Shown one piece after another: positions 1 through 5,726 of a DNA stretch of 7,015 nucleotides (within the stretch, counting starts at the first letter, position 1; every line of letters begins with the position of its first letter). The notes below the pieces were generated by a model. The model searched no databases, was not told where the DNA came from, and saw nothing but the letters and a program-made list of their open reading frames with translations. This stretch comes from Firmicutes bacterium UBA993 (GTDB taxonomy: Bacteria > Bacillota > Dethiobacteria > DTU022). The position numbers and the translations under genes were made by a program. The DNA lies in assembly GCA_002292015.1 (NCBI GenBank), contig DBBD01000137.1:1-7015 (forward strand), given 5' to 3'.

Positions 1-1
1 A

Positions 2-1132
2 AAAATTACCACCATTGGTCTAGGTGGAGACAGTTTGATCCAGGTTTGCCGCAACCGAGTGCTCAGAATAGGACCGCAGCGGGTTTTTCCACTTTCCTGG
101 ATTGCCACCCGGTATCCATATCTTATTAATGAACTGGCTAAGATCGAACCGCTTGATTATGTTACGATGGATACCCATCCGGCAACGATTCTTACCTACA
201 TCAGGGATCCTTTGAATATGAAGCTTACCGCGACCGAAAACGGGATCCTCGATCTGATTCGCGAGGGACCGCACACTCTGCATTATCTCAGTGGTAAGCT
301 GCAAAAAGAGGTTGATCTACTGCCCTGGCAACGTCTGGTCAATACCGGGTCAGTGCACCGGGCTTCTTTAACCCCGACCGATATTCTTCATGTCAGCGGG
401 CAGATGGCAAACTGGGACCGCCGCGCGGCAGAGCTGGGCACCGGCATGCTGGCAGCACGGTACCGGATCAGCACTGAAGGTTTTGTGAAAATGGTTATGG
501 ATGAAATCTGCTATAAACTTGCCGCAATTACTTATGATCGCCTGTTGGCCGAGGAAGGGCTTAACTTTAATTTTAGCGGGCAAGGTAGCGGAAAATTCGT
601 GATCGCAAAAATCTTAGGCCTTAACCGGACGCTGAGCGATCCGCAGGTGGTATTTAATTCAAAATTAAGACACCCGCTGGTTGCTGTTGGCGCGCCGGTT
701 GAAGCATACTTTCCCGCACTGGCCGAACGGTTACAAGCCGAGCTCTATATGCCCCGTCATGCCGAGGTGGCCAATGCCGTCGGCACGGTAAGCGGAAAAG
801 CAGTTGAAAGCGTAACAGTACTGGTTAAGCCTGGCGAGGGGGGAGGTTTTATCGTTCACACCCCACGGGAACGGATGACTTTCATGGTTTTCGAAGAGGC
901 GATTGAGTTTGCCTGTACGGAGGGGCGCCGCCTGGTAAATAAACAGGCCGCTGAGAACGGTGCAGTCAATGTGGAAACGATGCTGGATCGCCAGGATCGC
1001 TACAGCACCCTGACGGCAACAGCAGATCAGGATAACCCCGATCAACGCATATTCATCGAAAGCATTATTGAGGCATCGGCTGTCGGCAGGCCTTGGAGCG
1101 ACAAAACTGACTCCGGTGGCCAAATGGGGTAA
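2..1132 (+). CDS. Hydantoinase/oxoprolinase-family protein (ASKHA type), 5' end missing
   Basis: The reading frame is open to the left edge, so the true start lies upstream; 376 C-terminal residues are visible. The first residues read ITTIGLGGDS, the Gly-rich loop seen in the C-terminal half of HyuA/oxoprolinase-type ATPases, followed by RIGPQRVFP (about nt 65-91). Further family-like segments are LTPTDILHVSG (nt 368-400), VGAPVEAYFPALAERL (nt 686-733) and PRHAEVANAVG (nt 752-784). Known members hydrolyse hydantoins or 5-oxoproline with ATP, but many homologues beside corrinoid methyltransferase genes have no assigned function. The next gene starts 106 bp downstream on the same strand, so co-transcription is likely. 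The N-terminal half with the GGTxTD-type ATP loop is outside the window, so an intact active site cannot be confirmed. It could be a hydantoin/N-methylhydantoin hydrolase subunit or a non-hydrolytic accessory ATPase. The family call is fairly sure, the reaction is not. Cytoplasmic: no signal peptide or membrane segment is seen in the visible part. Confidence 0.8.
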   Translation, partial: KITTIGLGGDSLIQVCRNRVLRIGPQRVFPLSWIATRYPYLINELAKIEPLDYVTMDTHPATILTYIRDPLNMKLTATENGILDLIREGPHTLHYLSGKLQKEVDLLPWQRLVNTGSVHRASLTPTDILHVSGQMANWDRRAAELGTGMLAARYRISTEGFVKMVMDEICYKLAAITYDRLLAEEGLNFNFSGQGSGKFVIAKILGLNRTLSDPQVVFNSKLRHPLVAVGAPVEAYFPALAERLQAELYMPRHAEVANAVGTVSGKAVESVTVLVKPGEGGGFIVHTPRERMTFMVFEEAIEFACTEGRRLVNKQAAENGAVNVETMLDRQDRYSTLTATADQDNPDQRIFIESIIEASAVGRPWSDKTDSGGQMG

Positions 1133-1199
1133 TACAATCATTAGTTGAAGAAAACATGGATAGATTTCGATCTGTGATAAGATAGAAGCAATGTAGAAT

Positions 1200-1238
1200 A
1201 AGGAGGCATAGCTGCCGGGTAACCCGGTAAGGACAAAA
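1200..1238 (+). promoter_or_regulatory. Ribosome-binding region with hairpin before the GTG start
   Basis: A near-perfect Shine-Dalgarno AAGGAGG lies at 1200-1206, but it is 32 nt from the GTG at 1239, too far to serve it directly. A second, weaker AAGGA at 1229-1233 sits 5 nt from the GTG and is the simpler site. Between them CCGGG-TAA-CCCGG (1215-1227) can form a small GC-rich hairpin, which could bring the strong site closer to the start. A CTG at 1212 is in frame with the gene and well spaced from AAGGAGG, but the family N-terminus (IIIGE) favours GTG 1239. Confidence 0.5.
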
Positions 1239-2033
1239 GTGATAATTATTGGCGAACTGATTAACTCAACCCGCAAAGCAATCAAAAAGGCGATTGATGA
1301 GCAGGATGTTGCCTACATCCAGAATTTAGCGATAAAACAGGAGCAGGCAGGGGCCAGTTTTATTGATGTTAACGCTGGCGCCTACGTGCATGATGAAGCA
1401 AAACACCTGATCTGGTTGGTCGAAAAGGTGCAGGAAGTGGTCGAAAGGCCGCTGGCCCTTGACAGCCCTGACCCAAAGGCACTTGAGGCTGCCCTTAAAG
1501 TTCACAAAGGGGTGCCGATGATCAACTCAATCAGTCTCGAGAACGAACGTTACAGACAGGTGGTTCCCCTGGTTAAAGAATCCGGCGCCAGCGTGGTGGC
1601 TCTTTGCATGAGCGATGAGGGGATGCCGGAAACAGCCGATGATCGTCTGCGGGTGGCGGAAAAACTCCTGGCTGACTTAGATAAAGACGGGGTTGATCTG
1701 ACCAAAGTTTTTTTGGATCCTCTGATTAAGCCGGTATCAGTAAATGGAGAGTACGGACCCCAAGCGCTCGAGGCTATAGAAAAAATCCACAACCTTAAAT
1801 CTGGCGCGCACATTACCAGTGGCCTCAGCAATATCTCTTTCGGCCTGCCGCACCGGGCTCTCTTAAACCAGGCCTTCATTGTAATGGCCATGAGCCACGG
1901 CATGGATTCGGCGATTATCGATCCCTTGGATCAGAAGAAGATGAGCCTAATCAAAGCAGCCGAAGTAATACTGAACCTTGATCCCTATGCTATGAACTAT
2001 CTCAAAGCTTCCCGGGCGAACATGCTGGTGTAG
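1239..2033 (+). CDS. Methyltetrahydrofolate:corrinoid methyltransferase (MtgA/AcsE/MtrH-like)
   Basis: This 264-residue protein has the single pterin-binding TIM-barrel (DHPS-like) domain and usual length of the AcsE/MtgA family. Motifs in order: IIIGELIN at the N-terminus, FIDVNAG (41-47), LDSPDP (74-79), INSISLE (95-101), FLDPLIKPVS (158-167) and GLSNISFGLP (195-204). Asp75, Asn96, Asp160 and Asn198 line up with residues known to contact the pterin ring in the Moorella AcsE enzyme. The expected reaction is transfer of a methyl group between a methyl-Co(III) corrinoid protein and tetrahydrofolate in the cytoplasm; next to an MttB-like gene the catabolic direction, making methyl-THF, is most likely. 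The start is GTG at 1239, chosen because IIIGE is the conserved N-terminus and an in-frame TAG lies at 1209. The MttB-like gene follows after 58 bp. Family is confident; assignment as MtgA itself (glycine betaine system) is not proven, so no symbol is given. Confidence 0.9.
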   Translation: MIIIGELINSTRKAIKKAIDEQDVAYIQNLAIKQEQAGASFIDVNAGAYVHDEAKHLIWLVEKVQEVVERPLALDSPDPKALEAALKVHKGVPMINSISLENERYRQVVPLVKESGASVVALCMSDEGMPETADDRLRVAEKLLADLDKDGVDLTKVFLDPLIKPVSVNGEYGPQALEAIEKIHNLKSGAHITSGLSNISFGLPHRALLNQAFIVMAMSHGMDSAIIDPLDQKKMSLIKAAEVILNLDPYAMNYLKASRANMLV

Positions 2034-2074
2034 GAATTGGCTGATTTGCGGACTCTGTAAGGCCCTGGCTTAAC

Positions 2075-2091
2075 AGGAGGGGGGGGTTATA
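2075..2091 (+). promoter_or_regulatory. Shine-Dalgarno AGGAGG fused to an eight-G run
   Basis: AGGAGG at 2075-2080 runs into six more G residues, giving an unbroken G8 tract at 2079-2086 before the ATG at 2092. From the canonical AGGAGG the spacer is 11 nt, longer than usual. The G-run itself can pair with the C-rich anti-SD in shifted registers, giving shorter effective spacing. Confidence 0.7.
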
Positions 2092-3513
2092 ATGATTAAA
2101 AGGGAAATTGAGCACTTAGATTACCTGGAACAGGGTGAACTGGAAAAGATTCACCAGGCTGCGCTCACCATACTGGAAAAAAACGGGGTCGAGTTTCACT
2201 CTCAGGAAGCAAGGGATATCCTGCAGAAGCACGGTGCTAAAGTAGAAGGCGAAAAGGTATTCTTTCCTCCACCGGTGGTAATGGACATGGTCGGCAAAGC
2301 CCCTGCCGAATTTACCCTGCATGCCAGAAATCCTGAAAAGACGGTTACAATCGGTGGCAATTGCACAGTTCATGCCCCGGGTTATGGATCTCCGTATGTA
2401 ATGGATTATGCGAACAATACCCGGCGCAATGCTACCTACGAAGATTATGTTGCATTCACCAAGTTGGCCGGCAACAGCAAGTACATTGATGTCGTCGGCG
2501 GTGTTCTGGTCGAGCCCAACGACATTGCCGACCGGCTACGTCATGCAAAAATGTTTCAGGCTGCGGTAAAGCATACCGACAAATGCCTGATGGGCAGTGC
2601 CATGGGCGGCCAGAAGGCGATGGAGAGTATTGAGATGGCCGCTATCGTCTTTGGCGGCATGGATACCGTTAAGAAGAACCCGGCCTTGATCTCGCTGATC
2701 AATACCAACAGTCCCCTGCAGTTTGACCCGCGGATGCTTGATGCGCTGATGGTTTACGCCAGGCATAACCAGCCGCTAATCATCGCCGCCCTGGCGATGA
2801 CTGGCACAACTTCACCGGTAACCCTGGCCGGTTCTTTGGTACAGCAATGTGCCGAGATCTTGTCTGGAATTGTATTGGCCCAGATGGTTAATCCGGGCAC
2901 TCCGGTCGTTTTTGGTTCAGCTTCCAGCATTGTTGATCTGCGCAGCGGTAACCTGGCTATCGGCAGTCCGGAATCCGTAAAAATGTTTTCCGTTATCGCC
3001 CAGCTGGCGCGCTTTTATGGCGTTCCTTCCCGCGGTGGTGGATCGCTTACCGATGCCATGATTCCTGATTCCCAGAGCGGATTCGAGTCGATGATGGTTT
3101 TAATGAATTCTGTCCTCAGTGGCACCAACTTTATCCTGCATTCCGTGGGGCTGCTTGAAAACTACATGACCATGTCTTATGAAAAGTTTATTGCCGATGA
3201 TGAAATGCTGGGGATGGTAAAATCATTTACCGAGCGTTTCCCGGTTAGTGACGAATCTCTGGCTTTGGAAGCACTACTCAGGGTAGGTAGCGGCGGCAAC
3301 TTTATTGCCGATATGCATACATATGAACACATGAAAGAAATGCGTATCCCGCAGATCAGCTCCAGGCAGAGTTTTGCCGGGGCAACTGATTTAAAAAACA
3401 CCCCGCAAAGGGCCCATGAATACAGCAACCGGGTTCTCAGTGAATATCAGAGCCCGGAGTTAGACGAAAATATTGAAGCGGAGCTTGATCAATATGTCGC
3501 CGCTTTAGGCTAG
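2092..3513 (+). CDS. MttB-superfamily (trimethylamine-methyltransferase-like) protein, non-pyrrolysine type
   Basis: A 473-residue full-length member of the MttB superfamily (COG5598). Recognisable parts include an N-terminal helical region with LEKIHQAALTILEKNGVEF (17-35), the segment HAPGYGSPYVMD (94-105), NTNSPLQFD (204-212), GTTSPVTLAGSLVQQ (238-252) and the stretch GVPSRGGGSLTDAMIPDSQSG (310-330), which lies in the region where archaeal MttB carries pyrrolysine as I recall it. The frame has no internal UAG, so this is a non-Pyl homologue like the glycine betaine (MtgB), proline betaine (MtpB) and carnitine (MtcB) demethylases. The expected role is transfer of a methyl group from a quaternary amine to Co(I) of a corrinoid partner in the cytoplasm. 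The ATG at 2092 follows a purine-rich SD. It is the last gene of the left block, preceded by its likely THF-side partner. The substrate cannot be read from the sequence; betaines are the best guess. Confidence 0.9.
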   Translation: MIKREIEHLDYLEQGELEKIHQAALTILEKNGVEFHSQEARDILQKHGAKVEGEKVFFPPPVVMDMVGKAPAEFTLHARNPEKTVTIGGNCTVHAPGYGSPYVMDYANNTRRNATYEDYVAFTKLAGNSKYIDVVGGVLVEPNDIADRLRHAKMFQAAVKHTDKCLMGSAMGGQKAMESIEMAAIVFGGMDTVKKNPALISLINTNSPLQFDPRMLDALMVYARHNQPLIIAALAMTGTTSPVTLAGSLVQQCAEILSGIVLAQMVNPGTPVVFGSASSIVDLRSGNLAIGSPESVKMFSVIAQLARFYGVPSRGGGSLTDAMIPDSQSGFESMMVLMNSVLSGTNFILHSVGLLENYMTMSYEKFIADDEMLGMVKSFTERFPVSDESLALEALLRVGSGGNFIADMHTYEHMKEMRIPQISSRQSFAGATDLKNTPQRAHEYSNRVLSEYQSPELDENIEAELDQYVAALG

Positions 3514-3545
3514 GCAAAAACAATACTGCTCCCCCACTCTGTAAA

Positions 3546-3575
3546 AACGGCTGTATCGGGTTAACGGCAGCCGTT
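3546..3575 (+). terminator. Weak terminator-like hairpin after the MttB-like gene
   Basis: AACGGCTG (3546-3553) and CAGCCGTT (3568-3575) form an 8-bp perfect stem with a 14-nt loop, 32 nt after the stop codon. The following bases, CTCTGTTTGTC, lack a real T-run, so intrinsic termination would be weak. A second CAGCCG at 3606-3611 could compete for the same left arm. Confidence 0.4.
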
Positions 3576-3664
3576 CTCTGTTTGTCGTCAGAACAAGCCT
3601 CTGTACAGCCGGGTAGTTGTGCCATAATTTTTTCAAGTGAAACTGCAAGCTGTAAATAGATAAC

Positions 3665-3683
3665 AAAGAAAATATTTTTCTTT
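3665..3683. repeat. AT-rich perfect inverted repeat (possible operator)
   Basis: AAAGAAAA (3665-3672), a TAT centre (3673-3675) and TTTTCTTT (3676-3683) form a perfect 19-bp dyad. It lies about 95 bp upstream of the predicted -10 element of the cyclase gene, within an otherwise gene-free gap. It could bind a dimeric regulator or simply reflect the AT-rich composition here. Confidence 0.35.
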
Positions 3684-3691
3684 CAGCACAA

Positions 3692-3713
3692 AAGAACAAA
3701 GGATTTCGTTCTT
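3692..3713. repeat. Short inverted repeat AAGAAC / GTTCTT
   Basis: AAGAAC at 3692-3697 and GTTCTT at 3708-3713 are perfect 6-bp arms separated by 10 bp. This spacing puts the half-site centres about 16 bp apart. It directly follows the AT-rich dyad and precedes the tandem TTGACACCAG repeat. Function is unknown; it is short enough to be chance. Confidence 0.25.
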
Positions 3714-3728
3714 GATTGTTTAAATTTA

Positions 3729-3750
3729 TTGACACCAGGTTGACACCAGT
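3729..3750 (+). repeat. Tandem 11-bp direct repeat TTGACACCAG(G/T)
   Basis: TTGACACCAGG (3729-3739) is followed immediately by TTGACACCAGT (3740-3750), identical over 10 of 11 bases. The period is 11 bp, close to one helical turn, so both copies face the same side of the DNA. Each copy contains the perfect sigma-70-type -35 hexamer TTGACA. Relative to a start site predicted near 3791 the block lies at about -62 to -41, a usual place for activator sites. Confidence 0.6.
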
Positions 3751-3784
3751 ATGTTTGGGTTTTATTTTCAACGGTTGCTATAAT
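3740..3784 (+). promoter_or_regulatory. Candidate sigma-70/SigA promoter(s) of the cyclase gene
   Basis: TGCTATAAT at 3776-3784 is a perfect extended -10 element (TGnTATAAT). Its best -35 match at usual distance is only TTGGGT (3755-3760, 18-bp spacer), which suits an extended -10 promoter. An alternative overlapping promoter uses the perfect TTGACA at 3740-3745 with TATTTT at 3763-3768 (17-bp spacer). Either gives a 5' leader of roughly 60-75 nt. No sigma-54 type -24/-12 pair was found here. The element shows that the cyclase gene probably has its own transcript. Confidence 0.55.
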
Positions 3785-3840
3785 ATTTATGGGTCCGATT
3801 TTAACGCGTTCCGGTATTCTCTCTCAAAATAAATCTTATC

Positions 3841-3850
3841 GGAGGTAGCC
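3841..3850 (+). promoter_or_regulatory. Ribosome-binding site of the cyclase gene
   Basis: GGAGG at 3841-3845 lies 5 nt before the ATG at 3851. This spacing selects that ATG over the in-frame ATG at 3863 (Met5). Confidence 0.75.
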
Positions 3851-5515
3851 ATGAGTAACAACATGATTGAGGTGCTCAGTAAAGCCAAATGGTATGACTT
3901 AAACCAGGTGCTAAGCATTCATACCCCGCCCTGGCCGGGCGAAATGCCGCTTCAGATTCACTATTTTAAAAGGTTAACCGGTTCATACTACGGTGGCCAG
4001 GGCGCAAACGGACAGTTGATCGAATTCTCGAACAATACCGGCACCCACCTGGTAGGACCCAGGGCATTCCACTCCGGGATGCGCTCACTGGCCGATATAC
4101 CGTTGGAGGATATTACCGGCGAAGGTGTAATTGTCGATATCTCAGACGAAGTATCCGACTACAGCCTCTACACCCCAGAAATGATCGAAAAACGAGTGAA
4201 AGTAAAAGAGGGTGATATCCTCTTCATTAATACCGGCTACCATCGCTATACTTACGATCAGCCGGACTGTTTTAACGAAAGCTGCCAGGGGGGTGTTGAA
4301 AATAAAGAGTTTTCTTATTTGGTGCGCCACCCGGGTCCGGCGCCCGGATTCTTCGAGTGGGCCCTGGAGAAAAAGCTCAAAGTAATCGGAGTGGACTGTG
4401 GTTGTGCCGAACATCCGATGAACACCAACATCCGCTTCATGCACGCCCGGGAGTTTGAAAAAGCGGAAGCCAAACTTAAAGAAACACATGGTAAAACCTG
4501 GGATGAAATGTTCCCGGTTGATTACTACTACAAACTGACCCATGGCACCATGCCTAAAGCCGGCCTGCTCTTAGCCGAATCTCTTGGCGGCCAGATTAGC
4601 GAACTGAATAACCAGCGGGTGTGGATTATTATCGGGGCCTTGCCATATGTTGAACTCGAGTCGGCCTGGGCCAGGATTGCTGCTCTTAAGGCTCCCGACG
4701 GTATGAGCGAAGAAGACTTTTTTGCCAAAATGAACGCGGCGAAAATCTATGATCTGTCCGTGCCTTTCAGTATTCTCACTCCACAGTGGGCCAACTATAT
4801 ACCCCTTAACGCTCATTTTACCAAGCGCGTAGGCGGCCAGTACTTTGGCCTGGGGCGCAATAATTCCCATTGTAAGTGCAGTTTCCATATTGCCACTCAC
4901 ATGGATGGCGAAACTCACTTCTATGCCGCCGGCCGAACCATAGGCCAAACTCCACTCGACTTCTGGGTTGGCGAGGGAGCCATCGCCGATATATCCGGTA
5001 TGGTTAGCGATACCAGCGACTACAGCCCCAAGGAAATTGAATCGGTGGTTGAAGTCAAAGATGGCGATATCCTGATTATTAAAACCGGATATGGAAAATA
5101 CGGCTGGGCCAGTCCCGATTCAGACGAATTTAGATACATGATTCGGCACCCAGGTCCGTCAAATGATTTTTCGGCCTGGTGCCGCAAGAAAAACATCAAG
5201 TGGCTCGGGATTGACTGTGTGGCTATGGAGCACCCGATGAATACTATTCAGCGGATCTTCCACCCGAAGACCTTTGAAGAGGCAAACCGCAAACTGGTCG
5301 AAAAGTACGGCAAAGACTGGGACGAAATGTATCCGCTTGAGACCTTTTACCAGGATATGCATTTGAACCTTTTCCCGCATGGCATCGTTCATGCTGAGAA
5401 CCTTGGCAATGCCCTGAACGATCTGCCCGGAGGTCGTTATTTCTTCGGCTGCTTCCTCCAAAAAGGTGTAGATCTTGCAGACTGCTGGTGTCGCATGGTA
5501 GCCTGGAAGGCCTAA
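3851..5515 (+). CDS. Tandem-domain cyclase-family (kynurenine-formamidase-like) protein
   Basis: The 554-residue protein is two copies of a cyclase domain (PF04199), about residues 14-280 and 298-552; ordinary family members are single domains of about 210-260 residues. Corresponding segments prove the duplication: GDILFINTGY (121-130) and GDILIIKTGY (405-414); RHPGP (159-163 and 432-436); EHPMNT (187-192 and 460-465); WDEMFP (217-222) and WDEMYP (490-495). The C-terminal half carries the metal/catalytic signature HIATHMDGETHF (346-357) plus His504 and Glu516, 12 residues apart as in KynB-type enzymes. The N-terminal half reads NTGTHLVGPRAFH (62-74): the first His is Asn, the Asp is Val68 and the catalytic His position is Ala72, while His66, His231 and Glu243 remain. 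Family members hydrolyse amides or rings (formylkynurenine, isatin) with Zn or Mn. Cytoplasmic, no signal peptide. It has its own promoter and a strong terminator. The substrate is unknown. Confidence 0.9.
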   Translation: MSNNMIEVLSKAKWYDLNQVLSIHTPPWPGEMPLQIHYFKRLTGSYYGGQGANGQLIEFSNNTGTHLVGPRAFHSGMRSLADIPLEDITGEGVIVDISDEVSDYSLYTPEMIEKRVKVKEGDILFINTGYHRYTYDQPDCFNESCQGGVENKEFSYLVRHPGPAPGFFEWALEKKLKVIGVDCGCAEHPMNTNIRFMHAREFEKAEAKLKETHGKTWDEMFPVDYYYKLTHGTMPKAGLLLAESLGGQISELNNQRVWIIIGALPYVELESAWARIAALKAPDGMSEEDFFAKMNAAKIYDLSVPFSILTPQWANYIPLNAHFTKRVGGQYFGLGRNNSHCKCSFHIATHMDGETHFYAAGRTIGQTPLDFWVGEGAIADISGMVSDTSDYSPKEIESVVEVKDGDILIIKTGYGKYGWASPDSDEFRYMIRHPGPSNDFSAWCRKKNIKWLGIDCVAMEHPMNTIQRIFHPKTFEEANRKLVEKYGKDWDEMYPLETFYQDMHLNLFPHGIVHAENLGNALNDLPGGRYFFGCFLQKGVDLADCWCRMVAWKA

Positions 5516-5582
5516 AGTGAAAAAATGGAACGGGATGTAACCCTTTCGCCCAATACGTGTTGATAAAAAACAAATGCTCTCG

Positions 5583-5622
5583 AAAGTGGCTGAGCGGTTC
5601 AGACAAACCGCTCAGCCACTTT
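5583..5622. terminator. Strong bidirectional intrinsic terminator
   Basis: A 17-bp perfect stem, AAAGTGGCTGAGCGGTT (5583-5599) and its complement (5606-5622), encloses the 6-nt loop CAGACA. TTTT at 5620-5623 follows on the plus strand, and the A-run at 5583-5585 gives a short T-run on the minus strand. It lies 67 bp after the cyclase stop codon and about 100 bp past the end of the convergent regulator gene, so it can end both transcripts. Confidence 0.85.
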
Positions 5623-5694
5623 TATCCTGCATACTGATCAATAAACTATCATCCGTTACTTTACTGGCATATAAAAATAATATTTAACCGGTAA

Positions 5695-5718
5695 CGGCAT
5701 TTTCGGTCGACCATGCCG
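5695..5718 (-). terminator. Possible weak hairpin just after the regulator gene
   Basis: CGGCAT (5695-5700) and ATGCCG (5713-5718) form a 6-bp stem whose loop holds the self-complementary GGTCGACC (5705-5712). It lies immediately downstream of the regulator's stop codon on the minus strand. No T-run follows, so termination is doubtful. Confidence 0.25.
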
Positions 5719-5726
5719 ATCATTGC

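Noticed and set aside
731..1285. 184-codon minus-strand open frame antisense to the HyuA-like gene
   Set aside because: It overlaps a frame with strong family motifs, has no recognisable domain and no ribosome-binding site that I can see; it is an antisense shadow.
2037..2050. Sigma-54-like TTGG...TTGC in the gap before the MttB-like gene
   Set aside because: The GG and GC elements are 9 bp apart (start to start) instead of the required 12, and the -24 box lacks the CAC.
2092..3513. Pyrrolysine-encoding MttB
   Set aside because: There is no in-frame UAG; the frame is continuous to its natural stop at the usual family length.
3505..3771. Minus-strand open frames in the 3514-3850 gap
   Set aside because: The encoded peptides match no family I recognise, run across the promoter and repeats, and lack a convincing ribosome-binding site.
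3803..3810. AACGCGTT palindrome in the cyclase leader
   Set aside because: An 8-bp palindrome is expected by chance at this scale and sits within the predicted leader with no partner site.
5244..5606. Minus-strand 120-codon open frame spanning the cyclase 3' end and terminator
   Set aside because: It reads through the terminator stem and against the intact cyclase domain, with low-complexity composition typical of a shadow frame.
5586..5620. GTGGCTGAGCGGTT resembles the D-arm start of tRNA-Ser/Leu
   Set aside because: The segment is one perfect hairpin with a 6-nt loop and no anticodon arm, T-arm (GGTTCGANTCC) or acceptor stem around it; it lies between convergent genes and fits an intrinsic terminator.
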